This document shows positions 26,394-35,096 of a stretch of 64,000 nucleotides of DNA, piece by piece; the stretch's first letter is position 1; each line of letters starts with the position of its first letter. This DNA is from Roseiflexus castenholzii DSM 13941 (GTDB taxonomy: Bacteria > Chloroflexota > Chloroflexia > Chloroflexales > Roseiflexaceae), in the NCBI RefSeq assembly GCF_000017805.1, contig NC_009767.1, positions 310,001 through 374,000 on the forward strand, in the 5' to 3' direction. Both the position numbers and the translations under genes were made by a program. The notes under the pieces were generated by a model, which saw only the letters and a program-made list of their open reading frames with translations, was not told where the DNA came from and did no database searches.

Positions 26394-27017
26394 CTAACGC
26401 GCGGCAGTGCCGTAAAGGAAGAGATCGACCAGCGTCTCAGCAGAGAAATGGTCGGTCGAAATCGACTGATATATGTCGCTGCGCTCTGGTTCGACCGGCG
26501 GCGCCGTCTGGCGCTGGAACCCTTCCATCAGACCCAGGAACAGCATGGTCAGATCATCGGCGCTGCGTCCCCGCAGTTCACCGCTGTCGATCCCCTGCTG
26601 CATCACCTCGCGCAACGGATCGACCATGTAGCGTTTGAACGCTTCAGCCAGGCGACGCTGACGCTCCGGGTTCAGGTGCTCACGCGCCTGATGACGCATC
26701 ATGCGCGTGTCGCTGTTGGGTTCATGGAGCAGCACCTGCGCCAGCGCAACCAGGCGAGCGCGCGTGTCGGGCTGATTGGCGATGGCGCGCCGCATCGTTG
26801 CGTACATTTCTGCCAGCATATGGATCGCCACGAGCACGAACAACTCTTCCTTATCGGAAAAGTGGTAGTACAGCGTTGGCTTGGTCACATCGGCAGCCTG
26901 CACAATGTCGCTGATCGACACCGCGCTATAGCCGCGCTGCATGAAGAGCCGCGTCGCCGTCATCAGAATGCGTGCTGCGGTGGGACCGTATGCCGGTTCG
27001 TTCAGGATATCTTGCAT
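26394..27017 (-). CDS. TetR-family repressor
   Basis: 207 residues. The N-terminal HTH is textbook TetR (ARILMTATRLFMQRGYSAVSISDIVQAADVTKPTLYYHF). A helical ligand-binding domain follows and ends near LVDLFLYG. It heads the efflux operon on the same strand, so it probably controls both itself and the adaptor-ATPase-permease genes. A perfect TetR-like palindrome lies between its promoter and ATG. Confidence 0.93.
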   Translation of the reverse strand: MQDILNEPAYGPTAARILMTATRLFMQRGYSAVSISDIVQAADVTKPTLYYHFSDKEELFVLVAIHMLAEMYATMRRAIANQPDTRARLVALAQVLLHEPNSDTRMMRHQAREHLNPERQRRLAEAFKRYMVDPLREVMQQGIDSGELRGRSADDLTMLFLGLMEGFQRQTAPPVEPERSDIYQSISTDHFSAETLVDLFLYGTAAR

Positions 27018-27085
27018 GGATGATCAACTGCGCTTGTGGAACTGAACGGTTGTGCGCACTCCTTTCCGCCTCTATTGTATCACTT

Positions 27086-27099
27086 TACCGAACGGTCAG
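27086..27099 (-). promoter_or_regulatory. Probable TetR operator
   Basis: The core ACCG-AA-CGGT is at 27088-27097 inside TGACCGTTCGGTAA (minus strand). This is the classic TetR-family half-site arrangement, and it overlaps the predicted transcription start. Confidence 0.65.
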
Positions 27100-27104
27100 G
27101 AATA

Positions 27105-27133
27105 GTCTACCATAATCGCACAGGTTTTGTCAA
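27105..27133 (-). promoter_or_regulatory. Sigma-70 promoter for tetR operon
   Basis: Minus strand TTGACA (27128-27133), 17-bp spacer, TAGACT (27105-27110). Start near 27098. Confidence 0.7.
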
Positions 27134-27613
27134 TAGTCTGCAATGGATTAATTGCAGGCGCTGTGCGACGGCAGGGCGCACGGTCGGAAAGCAGGCGCAG
27201 GCGTGTGCGAGCGTGGAAGTAATGGTTTTTGAGAAATTAATCCGGTATCGCCACGTCCAGCCCGCGCAGGCGAACTTCGCTTCCCGTAGCTCGCGACTTT
27301 AGTCGCCGGGCCACAAGGCGGATAGCGGAATAATTATTCAAAGTCCATTAAGGGCAACCGTCCTGTCAGGTGTACAATGACCGGAGAACGTCTATGTACG
27401 GCGCTCAACCAGCGCGCCCATTAAAGAGGCTTTCCTGCCGAAGCGTTTATGGAGCAGAGGGGTAGGTTTTCTGGCTGAAGCGCTTGTGGAGAGACGATCT
27501 CTTCCAGCATGTCCTGAACCAGGTTGACCTCAAAGGAGCGACATGTTTCTGGAAGTTGCGGGCTGGCAATGCATGTGGATGAATTCTCTGCGCCATGTGG
27601 TAGAGCACACGAC
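27134..27613. other. tetR upstream gap with decayed repeats
   Basis: No gene is recognised. 27431-27454 and 27468-27491 are diverged copies at a 37-bp period, sharing GAAGCG.TT.TGGAG. TTTATGGAGCAG also occurs on the minus strand in the RCC1 leader. A palindromic remnant (CGCGACTTTAGTCGCCGGGC) is near 27290. Confidence 0.45.
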
Positions 27614-27820
27614 TCACAGCGTCGGAAGCGTCACCTGATATTCGATACGCTCTGGCGACGCAACTCGACGCGAAGCGTCCAGAATCTCGATGGACACCAG
27701 ATTACCAGCCATATCGTAATCAAGAATCACGCCAGGCTTGTCCTCGTCGCTCTCCGCAACCAGCGTGTCAGCAAAGATGACAGTCAGCGTATCGGTTTCG
27801 CGATCATAGATGACCTTCAT
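27614..27820 (-). CDS. DUF2283 small protein
   Basis: 68 residues. The pattern MKVIYDRETDTLTVIF then GVILDYDMAGNLVSIEILDAS is the DUF2283 signature. Members commonly sit beside a DUF4258 gene, as here. The ATG overlaps the upstream stop (ATGA). The biochemical role is unknown; the pair has the layout of a toxin-antitoxin unit with this as the second gene. Confidence 0.85.
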   Translation of the reverse strand: MKVIYDRETDTLTVIFADTLVAESDEDKPGVILDYDMAGNLVSIEILDASRRVASPERIEYQVTLPTL

Positions 27821-28101
27821 TCCTTCCCCCAATACTTCGCAACCTTGCTTGTACGATAAACTGTGACGACTACAGGCGGGATAACATCAACGTCGACAAA
27901 AACACGGACAAGGTAGAGTTTGGGCGGATCACCAATCTGAAAGCGTGACTGATAGACTGCGCGACCTTCCCGCACGATTTCAACCTGTTCAGGGGCTGCC
28001 AGAACGCTGGTGATCTCGCTCTCGCTGATCTGGCGACGACTCATTTCATTTCGAGCGTGCTCAGATATGCGATAGTGGGCAATGGGCTGCGCGTTTGTCA
28101 T
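27817..28101 (-). CDS. DUF4258 small protein
   Basis: 94 residues, YRISEHARNEMSRRQISESEITSVLAAP then EIVREGRAVYQSRF and VVTVYRTSKVAKYW, as expected for DUF4258. The fold class resembles RelE/BrnT-like small proteins, so a toxin role is possible but not shown. It is the first gene of the coupled pair. No promoter is obvious. Confidence 0.8.
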   Translation of the reverse strand: MTNAQPIAHYRISEHARNEMSRRQISESEITSVLAAPEQVEIVREGRAVYQSRFQIGDPPKLYLVRVFVDVDVIPPVVVTVYRTSKVAKYWGKE

Positions 28102-28175
28102 TGTTCATGTGTTGGCACGCCTGTCTCGCACGATGTGAAGTATACACCATCTCTGTTCTGAGGCGAAGGTCATCC

Positions 28176-28286
28176 CCAGCATGAGGCGTTGATCGGTAAT
28201 CATCACTGCGGCTTGGGAAGTCGTGCAGTGGCCGCGAACGGTCGCTCAGCCAGCATGAGGCGTTGATCGGTAATCATCACTGCGGC
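28176..28286. repeat. 37-bp perfect direct duplication, period 74 bp
   Basis: 28176-28212 and 28250-28286 are identical over 37 bp (CCAGCATGAGGCGTTGATCG through CACTGCGGC). The 37-bp insert at 28213-28249 is unique in the window. It lies in the gap between DUF4258 and the aldehyde dehydrogenase gene, where no gene is seen. Confidence 0.9.
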
Positions 28287-28404
28287 AACTGGTCTGGCAC
28301 AGCGATACGTTGCGACTGCGACAACGGAAAGAGGGCGCCAAGACGCGACCCATCCGCATCTCAAACGCCCTCCCAAACATTGGTTACCACTTCTGATCCC
28401 CGAT

Positions 28405-29958
28405 CTACAACCCCGCTTCCTCACTCTGATCGCGTTGCGGGATGAGCACGTCCCACCAGACGCGCCCGCTGCGCTTCTGCATCAGATCGACATGGATGTG
28501 CTTCAGTTCGGTGTACGCCATCAAGCCGTAGATACCGTGTTCGCGCCCGATGCCGCTCTGCTTGTAGCCGCCAAATGGCGCACGCGGCAGAATGATGTGA
28601 TGGTCGTTGATCCAGACAGTACCGGTGCGGATGCGCTTGGCGACCTCAATCGCGCCTTGAAGATCACGTGACCAGACGGCGGCGCCAAGCCCATAGCGAC
28701 TGGCATTCGCCAGTTCAATCGCCTCCGTCACGGTCCGGTACGGAATGACCGATAGCACCGGACCAAAGATTTCTTCCTGCGCCAGGCGTGTGCCGTTCTG
28801 CACACCGGTGAAGATCGTTGGTTCAATGAATGGACCATACTCAAAACCGGGGATCCGTGCGCGTTTGCCGCCGGTCACCAGGCGCGCGCCTTCGTGCTTG
28901 CCGACATCGATGTACTCCTCGACGATCCGGCACTGCGCTTCGGAAACGAGCGGACCCAGGTCGGTTTCCAGATCGAGCGGGTCGCCGATCCGCAGCGAGC
29001 GGGCGCGCGTCACCAGACGCTCGAGAAACTCGTCGTGCAGGCTTTCTGGCACCAGGCAGCGCGTTCCTGCTTCACAACTCTGCCCGCCGTTGAAAAAGAC
29101 GCCGAATAGCACGCCATCGGTGGCGAGTTCGAGATCGGCGTCGGGCATCACCAGGCTCGGCGACTTGCCGCCGAGTTCGAGGGTCAGGCGCTTGATCGTA
29201 TCGCTCGCCAACCGCATGATATGACGCCCGGTTTCGGTCGATCCGGTGAACGACACCTTGTCCACGCCGGGATGCCGCGCCAGTGCGTCACCAACCTCCG
29301 CCCCCGGACCGGTCACGATATTCAGCACGCCGCGTGGCAGCAACCCGGCTTCGTGAATCAGTCTCATCAGCATGAGCGCTGTCAGCGGCGTGTAGGACGC
29401 TGGTTTGAGCACCACAGTGTTCCCCGCAGCCAGCGCCGGTGCGATCTTCCAGATCGTCATGAGAAGCGGATAGTTCCACGGCACAATCTGCCCGCAAACG
29501 CCGATCGGCTCACGCCAGACGAAATTCCAACTCACCGAGGGAATATCCGTCCACGGCAGCGCCTCATACGGATGGATCGTCGCCAGTTCGGCGAACACGC
29601 GCAGATGCTCGACCGACCACGGAATATCGACAAAGGTCGTCTTGCGCAGCGGGGCGCCAAGGTTGCGCGACTCGAGTTCGGCAAATTCGGCGGTGTGCTC
29701 TTCGATCAGGTCGGCAATCGCATTGAGGATGCGCGCGCGTTCGTGACCGGGAGTGTGGGGCCAGGGACCGCGATCAAACGCTTCACGTGCTGCTGCCACG
29801 GCGCGATCCACATCGGCTGCCGAGCCGCGCGCTACATACGCCATCGTCCGCCCACGCGCCGGTTCGTTGACCGGCATCAGGCCGCCTTCGGCATCGACCC
29901 AGCTGCCATTGATATACAACCCATAGCACGGGAGATCATCTGTGATGTGGTCGTCCAT
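28405..29958 (-). CDS. NAD(P)-dependent aldehyde dehydrogenase
   Basis: 517 residues of the ALDH superfamily. The cofactor region is PWNYPLLMTIWKIAPALAAG, the general base Glu is in LTLELGGKSP, and the nucleophile Cys is in FFNGGQSCEAGTRCLVP. EEIFGPVLSVIPYR and FGGYKQSGIGREHG are family motifs. It oxidises an aldehyde to the acid. The overall look is that of betaine/phenylacetaldehyde-type enzymes, but the substrate is not fixed by sequence alone. ATG 29958 has AGGAGG five bases upstream. It is monocistronic. Confidence 0.92.
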   Translation of the reverse strand: MDDHITDDLPCYGLYINGSWVDAEGGLMPVNEPARGRTMAYVARGSAADVDRAVAAAREAFDRGPWPHTPGHERARILNAIADLIEEHTAEFAELESRNLGAPLRKTTFVDIPWSVEHLRVFAELATIHPYEALPWTDIPSVSWNFVWREPIGVCGQIVPWNYPLLMTIWKIAPALAAGNTVVLKPASYTPLTALMLMRLIHEAGLLPRGVLNIVTGPGAEVGDALARHPGVDKVSFTGSTETGRHIMRLASDTIKRLTLELGGKSPSLVMPDADLELATDGVLFGVFFNGGQSCEAGTRCLVPESLHDEFLERLVTRARSLRIGDPLDLETDLGPLVSEAQCRIVEEYIDVGKHEGARLVTGGKRARIPGFEYGPFIEPTIFTGVQNGTRLAQEEIFGPVLSVIPYRTVTEAIELANASRYGLGAAVWSRDLQGAIEVAKRIRTGTVWINDHHIILPRAPFGGYKQSGIGREHGIYGLMAYTELKHIHVDLMQKRSGRVWWDVLIPQRDQSEEAGL

Positions 29959-29982
29959 GACCGTCCTCCTGGAAGTGTGCAT

Positions 29983-30471
29983 GCATGCCGCTTTGCGTCA
30001 TCATACCATGACATGGCGCTATGGGGCAATCATGAAATAGCATTGCGCCACTGCTATGCCACAGTGTGAGCCGATAGGCGTTCACAAATCGGCGCGTGAC
30101 GATGCGTTCGGCAACGGCTTGACCGCCCGCGTTCCGAACCATCCGCCAGCGTCCAGAGTGGAACACACCGTTCAAAGACGGCGTTATCGGCGCCCGAAAC
30201 GTCATTGGAGAATGACCATGACGAAAGACGGCAGCCTGCTCGCTTCTGCTATAATGTTCGATGGAATAGTCGCCCAAGCGATCAACCAGGGATTTGCTGC
30301 TGCAAGAGCAGTTTGGCAGAGCATGGAACGCGGATTTCCACAGGTTGATACCCATGCATTGATTGCTCGTCATGACCGCAGCGCCATCGTGATCCGCGTT
30401 TCTGATCCGATACATTGCGTTAGCACGACGACGTCTCTTGCAGGCTCAGGTCGAGGTGAAAGGAAGTTGCT
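29983..30471. other. Divergent gap between ALDH and solute-binding protein
   Basis: Frames across this stretch show no domain. TATAAT at 30250-30255 in a TGCTATAAT context is a possible extended -10 for the downstream lipoprotein gene (leader about 210 nt). No -35 match. Confidence 0.4.
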
Positions 30472-31791
30472 ATGCAGTGGCCTGTGTTGGTGCGCCGGGG
30501 ATGGCTGGTCGTGCTGTCCTCCCTGCTCCTGGTGTCGTGCGGGTTGCTCGAACCGCCGCCGCCGACTCCGACGCCTGAGCCGCGCGTGTTGCGCGTCTAC
30601 ACTGTGCGCGACCCCGCTATCGAGGGGGTGGTTGAGATTGTCAGCCAGGAGTTTCGCCGTCGTCATCCCGACGTGCAGATTGAACTCATCGACGGCAGCG
30701 GCGATTATAGCGAATTGCGAGGCAGCGCCGCAGCCGGCAACGTTCCCGATGTCGTCTGGCTGATCGATATGCTGACCGAGTCGCTGCTCGAGTCTGATCT
30801 AATCATCGATCTGGAAGAATTCGCCAGAGGCGACGACAGCGTCAACCTGGCAGATGTGCATCCGATGGCGCTGGAACTCGGACGATCCCGCAAGCGCCCT
30901 GGTCTGTTCATGATTCCGGTATCGCTCGAAACCATTCAGATGTATTACAACCGTTCGCTCTGGGAACAATCCGGCGCGCCGCTGCCGCGCGATGACTGGA
31001 CATGGGATGATCTGATCGCAGCGTGCAAACGCCTTCAGGGGGCGGCGCCAGGGGTTGATTGCCTGAGTTTCACGAATGCCAGCCTAAACGGCTACGCCTG
31101 GTGGGTTTACTGGCTGCCGTGGGTGCGCGGCGCTGGCGGCGATGCGCTCAGCGCTGACGGAACGCAATCAACGTTGAGTTCGCCGCAGTCGCTCACAGGG
31201 TTGCAGGCATATGTCGATCTCTGGCTCACGCACAAAATCGCAGCCCCACCCGCTTCTGGCGGACGCGACTGCTTCGTGGATCAGACGTGCGCTGCATTCT
31301 TTTCGTTTGCCGGCGTTGCGCAGCGGTACCGCGATCAGATCGGCGACCGCTTCGCCTGGGATGTGCAATTGGTTCCGAGCCATCCGGCAGGACGCTTCAC
31401 CGGCATCGGCACGTATGGCTTCGCCGTAACGCGCGCCTCGCGCGATCCGCAACTGGCATGGGATTTTGTGAAAATCTTTATTGCTCCAGAAACGCAGCGT
31501 GCGCTGACGGCTGCACATCTGGGCACGCCGGTGCTCCTGTCGTTGAGTAACGATCCGACAATGATGCAACTGCCCGCGCCACCGGCGAACATGCGCGCGT
31601 TTGTGATCGGGCGCGAGGCAGGTATTGCACCGCCGCGCTACCCGACGGCATGCGGCAGCGTCTACACCGGTCCGGTGGCGTCGGCTCTCGATGACGCGCT
31701 CAACGCCGCAGTGCGCGGGTTGGCGTCCGTCGAGGGGGCGTTTGCGGTTGCAGACCGCAAGATACAGACATGCCTGGATGCGAATCGGTAG
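30472..31791 (+). CDS. ABC sugar-type solute-binding lipoprotein (family 1), orphan
   Basis: 439 residues. The lipoprotein signal is LVVLSSLLLVSCG with a short Pro/Thr stalk. The family 1 extracellular solute-binding fold follows: VSQEFRRRHPDVQIEL, then NVPDVVWLIDML, IPVSLETIQMYYNRSLWEQSG and WTWDDLIAACKRLQ. Late motifs include GIGTYGFAVTRASRDPQLAWDFVKIF. Such proteins deliver sugars or oligosaccharides to MalFG-type permeases. No permease or ATPase gene is adjacent. Four cysteines in the C-terminal half may form disulfides. Confidence 0.88.
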   Translation: MQWPVLVRRGWLVVLSSLLLVSCGLLEPPPPTPTPEPRVLRVYTVRDPAIEGVVEIVSQEFRRRHPDVQIELIDGSGDYSELRGSAAAGNVPDVVWLIDMLTESLLESDLIIDLEEFARGDDSVNLADVHPMALELGRSRKRPGLFMIPVSLETIQMYYNRSLWEQSGAPLPRDDWTWDDLIAACKRLQGAAPGVDCLSFTNASLNGYAWWVYWLPWVRGAGGDALSADGTQSTLSSPQSLTGLQAYVDLWLTHKIAAPPASGGRDCFVDQTCAAFFSFAGVAQRYRDQIGDRFAWDVQLVPSHPAGRFTGIGTYGFAVTRASRDPQLAWDFVKIFIAPETQRALTAAHLGTPVLLSLSNDPTMMQLPAPPANMRAFVIGREAGIAPPRYPTACGSVYTGPVASALDDALNAAVRGLASVEGAFAVADRKIQTCLDANR

Positions 31792-32151
31792 GCGTGAGAA
31801 TCGGGAACTGAGAACTGAGAACCAGGAACTGAGAACCGGACACGACGGCGCGCCCCATCCGCGCCTATCCGTGCGCACCCTCCCCCCATCCGCACCCATC
31901 CGTCGCAATCTGTGCCTATCCGTGCGCACCCTCCCACCATGCGCCGGAACACAACCGACCACCGGGCGACGCTCAGGAGAACGTCGCTCCCTTGTGATAA
32001 CAGCCACGTCCGCTGGTCATCGCTGTGTGTGAGAGCCGGGCATTGAGATCAGGGGGTCATCCATCGCCTGGCATCTGATATAATAGTCGGGAGAAAAAAA
32101 TCGCTTTTGCGTGCTCCACCCGCATCGTGCAGTCACCAGGAAACCTGTAAT
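31792..32151. other. Gap with short repeats before the DUF6069-like gene
   Basis: 31804-31838 holds GAACTGA-type repeats (inverted relative to the mobA array). A 21-bp segment starting CCTATCCGTGCGCACC recurs at 31864 and 31915. TATAAT at 32079-32084 may be the -10 for the next gene. No gene is seen. Confidence 0.5.
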
Positions 32152-32592
32152 ATGTCCACAATTGCACAGACACGCTTCTCAAACGCAACGTTACTCAGAG
32201 CTGGCGGCGCAGCGGCACTGGCTGCGGTTGCGGCAAATGTCGTCGCTCGCCTGATCCTTGGGGCAGTTATGCCGCTGCCGCCGGATTTCATGCCATTGAC
32301 GTTCGGACCGATCATTGCCTTTACGCTCTTCTTTACGCTCATCGGCATCGGAGTGCTCGCCGTGGTCAATCGTGTCGCTGCCAATCCGCTCCGAACCTAC
32401 AACATTATCGGCGTCATCGCGTTCTTTGTGTCGCTCGCGCCAAATCTGGCGGGCGCCGCCAATCCATCGGCGATGCCAATGGGAGGAACCGGGACCGATT
32501 ATCTCATCCTGATCGTCTTCCACGTCGTGGCAGCGGCGGTGTTCCTTGGGGTTCTGAACCTTCTGGTGCGCAGGATGCAACCGCACAGATGA
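32152..32592 (+). CDS. DUF6069-like four-helix membrane protein
   Basis: 146 residues with four membrane helices: about 15-38, 50-75 (MPLTFGPIIAFTLFFTLIGIGVLAVV), 88-108 and 122-142. The short loop PLPPDFMPLTFGP fits the DUF6069 family as I remember it. Function unknown. ATG 32152 has AGGAAA upstream. The stop overlaps the start of the next gene by 4 bp, so the two are coupled. Confidence 0.65.
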   Translation: MSTIAQTRFSNATLLRAGGAAALAAVAANVVARLILGAVMPLPPDFMPLTFGPIIAFTLFFTLIGIGVLAVVNRVAANPLRTYNIIGVIAFFVSLAPNLAGAANPSAMPMGGTGTDYLILIVFHVVAAAVFLGVLNLLVRRMQPHR

Positions 32593-34184
32593 TCCGTCGC
32601 TTGATCATCCTGGCGCTGGCATCCCTTGGCGCTTCTTCTCTCTACCTCCCCGGCTTCACCAATGCGCTGCTGGCTGATGATTGGGCTGTGATCCAGCGCA
32701 ACCTCGATCTGTCGCTCCGTGACCTGCCGCACCTCCTCACTGCGACCCACGGCGGTTGGTATCGTCCGGTGTTCGACCTCTTCATCGCTGCCTGCGCCCG
32801 AATCTTCGGCTTCGAGGCAATGGGGTATCACGTTGTCGCGTTGGTGCTGTACGTCGCAGTGACAACGCTGGTTGCCGACATTATCAGTACAATGACACAA
32901 CGTATCGATATTGGGATGCTGGCAGCCATCCTCTTCAGCGTTCACGGAGCGCACGCCGAACCGATACTGTGGGTCTCGGCATCGAACGAACTGCTGGCAG
33001 GGTTGTTCGTTCTGCTCAGCCTGCGGATCTATCTGGCATTCCGCACTGCCCCGGCGCCGGGCAGATATTACGCGCTGACGGTCGTATGCTACGTGCTTGC
33101 TATTGGCGCGAAAGAAACCGCCATCTTCCTTCCTGTTGCGCTTGCAGTCTACGATCTGCTCGATGCAAACGCAGAGACATGGCGCGAACGCCTCCGCCGC
33201 CTCACGCCGGTGGCGCCGCTGCTGGCAATTCAGGGGCTGTTCGTCGCCTTTCGCCTCTCGACCGGTTCGCCCTATCCGGTTGAGATCGATCCTGTCCGGA
33301 TCGCCATCAATCTTGGGTATTACCTGGCAGTCGGACTCTTCGCGCTGCCGGACAACTATGGCTATCTGACATCGCTCCCTCTCTGGCGGGATCAACCGGT
33401 TCTGCCATTCGTCGCCGTGACCGGTGCGACGGGCGCGCTGGGTATGCTGGGATGGCTGGGCTGGCAGGCGCGCCAGCGCATCCCCCGCCATCAGGCGCGC
33501 ATCCTGCTGTTTGCCGCAGCGTGGAGCGCCATTGCGTTGCACCCGGTCCTCCTGACTGCCACCGGTCGCACCGCATTCATGGCAACGATCGGGATCGCCT
33601 GGATGATCGCCGTGGGATGGAGTGCAGTCTGGCAGGTGGCTGAAGAGCGGCGAGCATTGTGCGTTACGGCGCTGATCCTGCTGATCGGAACGCACGCAGG
33701 CGTCGCCTCATACCGCGCATACTGGTGGCGCCAGGCGGGGCGCGAAATGGAACGCGCCCTCGCATGGATGGACTCAACCCTGACAGATGTTCCTTCTGGC
33801 GCAATTGTGTGCGTGACCGGATTGCCGGATCACCTGCATCATGCCTATGTGTTCAGAAATGCGTTTCCGACACTCAATCGAGTGCGCTTTCCCGATCACA
33901 TGGTGCATGCGTTTCTCGATGCCGACAGGCATCTGGCACAGACCGCCGAAGTGTGCAAGAGCGCATATATCATTCACTACATCGACGCTCCCTTGCCCGC
34001 TGCTGCCAGATCAGCGCGCTTCTGCTATGCTTTGGACTACGTTATACCAATGACGATTGACGATGCCGCATGCTGGTCATGCCGCGCGCAGCGACGGGTC
34101 ATGCCGCGCGCAGCGACGGGTCATGCCGCGCGCAGCGAGGAATCTGCACGGGTCGCGCAAGACCCCTCGCGCGGCTCGGGGTGA
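32589..34184 (+). CDS. Membrane glycosyltransferase-like protein with transposon-derived C-terminus
   Basis: 531 residues, with about 10-12 membrane helices. An acidic pair in the first loop (TNALLADDWAVIQRN) and GWYRPVFDLF resemble GT-C type lipid-phosphosugar-dependent transferases and O-mannosyltransferase-like proteins. ILWVSASNELLAGLF and AIGAKETAIFLPVAL are also typical of this group. From about residue 486 to the end the reading frame lies inside element copy e (IPMTIDDAACW...), so the native C-terminus has been replaced. Removing the element and one TTA would extend the frame to 34503, but that extension does not look protein-like. Confidence 0.75.
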   Translation: MIRRLIILALASLGASSLYLPGFTNALLADDWAVIQRNLDLSLRDLPHLLTATHGGWYRPVFDLFIAACARIFGFEAMGYHVVALVLYVAVTTLVADIISTMTQRIDIGMLAAILFSVHGAHAEPILWVSASNELLAGLFVLLSLRIYLAFRTAPAPGRYYALTVVCYVLAIGAKETAIFLPVALAVYDLLDANAETWRERLRRLTPVAPLLAIQGLFVAFRLSTGSPYPVEIDPVRIAINLGYYLAVGLFALPDNYGYLTSLPLWRDQPVLPFVAVTGATGALGMLGWLGWQARQRIPRHQARILLFAAAWSAIALHPVLLTATGRTAFMATIGIAWMIAVGWSAVWQVAEERRALCVTALILLIGTHAGVASYRAYWWRQAGREMERALAWMDSTLTDVPSGAIVCVTGLPDHLHHAYVFRNAFPTLNRVRFPDHMVHAFLDADRHLAQTAEVCKSAYIIHYIDAPLPAAARSARFCYALDYVIPMTIDDAACWSCRAQRRVMPRAATGHAARSEESARVAQDPSRGSG

Positions 34185-34213
34185 CCATGCCGGATGGTCA
34201 CCGGTCATTGGTA
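34045..34213 (-). mobile_element. Dispersed TIR element, copy e
   Basis: Bounded by TACCAAT and ATTGGTA, flanked by TTA (34042-34044 and 34214-34216). It has two extra 22-bp units (GGTCATGCCGCGCGCAGCGA plus CG). It is inserted in the 3' end of the glycosyltransferase gene. Confidence 0.9.
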
Positions 34214-34335
34214 TTACCCTGTCCAATTCCTCGCTGTGTCGTCCTGTGGTCAGCGCGCAGCGTCATGCTCACGCGCAATTGCCAGCGATGAGGCTATCAG
34301 CCAGCGACAGGCGACGATCACCTGAACGCAACTCT

Positions 34336-34447
34336 GCGCTCATCGTCGGCAACATATTCGAGCCAATGGGAGTTTGCCGCTTCTCTCATCTGTGCGCAGG
34401 TGAGCTCTGCGCGCTCATCGCCGGCAACATATTCGAGCCAATGGGAG
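34336..34447. repeat. 37-bp direct duplication, period 75 bp
   Basis: 34336-34372 and 34411-34447 differ at one position (GCGCTCATCG.CGGCAACATA core). The insert is 38 bp and unique. It lies about 120 bp past element copy e. The rest of 34217-34711 shows no gene. Confidence 0.88.
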
Positions 34448-34711
34448 CATCGCCTTTATGCGGCTTCTCCTGTCGAGTGCCGTCTGTTCACGTCGTCGCA
34501 TAGCCCGACACTGCCGCGAAGCGCGACAGGTCCGCCACAAAACCGTTCACAGGCAACCGGATTCCCTGCGATGCCTGCGCGATTGTGACCCTGCACGACG
34601 CGATAGAGCGGTGGAGGGCGCAGCACAATGCTTTCCATTCGCTGCGCTCGGAACATCGGCTGCTGCGCGCCGTATCACGGCGAAGGCACAGCGTGAGGGG
34701 TGACGCACCCC

Positions 34712-35023
34712 TCACGCGCGCCGTCGGCGGGGCGGAATGCCGAGCCGACGGCGCCAGTTGCCGAGGGTGCTGACCGAGACGTTGAGCGCAATCGCGATCC
34801 GGGTGAGCGGCAGTTGTTCTTCCAGGTACAGGCGACGGAAGAGCGCCTCGTCGAATGGCCTGGCGGTAAAACGCCCTGTGCGAAGCGTTACGCCGCATTG
34901 CCGCAGGTAGCGCGCAATGGTGGCCGGATGACAATCATACAGGCGCGCCAGCGTGATCGTGGTGGCGCCCGCCTCGTACATGGCGCAAAGACGGTCACAC
35001 GGCAGGGAAAGACGACGCGGCAT
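34712..35023 (-). CDS. Small double-HTH DNA-binding protein
   Basis: 103 residues. It contains two HTH-like segments: about 18-40 (ATTITLARLYDCHPATIARYL) and about 70-92 (LPLTRIAIALNVSVSTLGNW), with a basic tail (GIPPRRRRA). The arrangement recalls transposase/resolvase DNA-binding domains or small regulators without an effector domain. ATG 35023 has GGAGG five bases upstream. The gene is preceded by its own strong promoter, a hairpin and two ACACG-N4-CGTGT palindromes. I do not recognise a named family. Confidence 0.75.
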   Translation of the reverse strand: MPRRLSLPCDRLCAMYEAGATTITLARLYDCHPATIARYLRQCGVTLRTGRFTARPFDEALFRRLYLEEQLPLTRIAIALNVSVSTLGNWRRRLGIPPRRRRA

Positions 35024-35032
35024 GGCACCTCC

Positions 35033-35046
35033 ACACGTTTTCGTGT
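35033..35046. promoter_or_regulatory. Operator-like palindrome 1 (at ribosome-binding region)
   Basis: ACACG-TTTT-CGTGT, perfect 5-bp arms. It lies 10 bp before the ATG of the double-HTH gene, immediately next to its Shine-Dalgarno. Confidence 0.7.
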
Positions 35047-35055
35047 AAATCCGGT

Positions 35056-35090
35056 AAAAAAGAAGGACGCTTCGACTGCGCCCTTCTTTT
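35056..35090 (-). terminator. Bidirectional-type hairpin between the two HTH genes
   Basis: AGAAGGACGC / GCGCCCTTCT with one mismatch around a 7-nt loop. It is flanked by an A-run on one side and a T-run on the other, so each strand has a U-tract. On the minus strand it follows the XRE gene. It also lies at the predicted 5' end of the double-HTH mRNA. Confidence 0.7.
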
Positions 35091-35096
35091 CGATCT

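Noticed and set aside
27250..27320. tRNA-like fold near the CGCGACTTTAGTCGCCGGGC palindrome
   Set aside because: No T-arm GTTCRA sequence or acceptor pairing could be found.
28176..28286. A conventional CRISPR array
   Set aside because: Only two repeats, the repeat is not palindromic, and no cas genes are near. It is kept only as a repeat-insert-repeat observation.
30056..30763. 235-codon frame overlapping the solute-binding protein start
   Set aside because: The composition is not protein-like and it conflicts with the signal peptide frame of a clear lipoprotein.
34217..34503. Extension of the glycosyltransferase frame past the element
   Set aside because: It opens only if the element is excised, and the sequence lacks membrane or soluble-domain character. 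It is noted as a reconstruction, not annotated.
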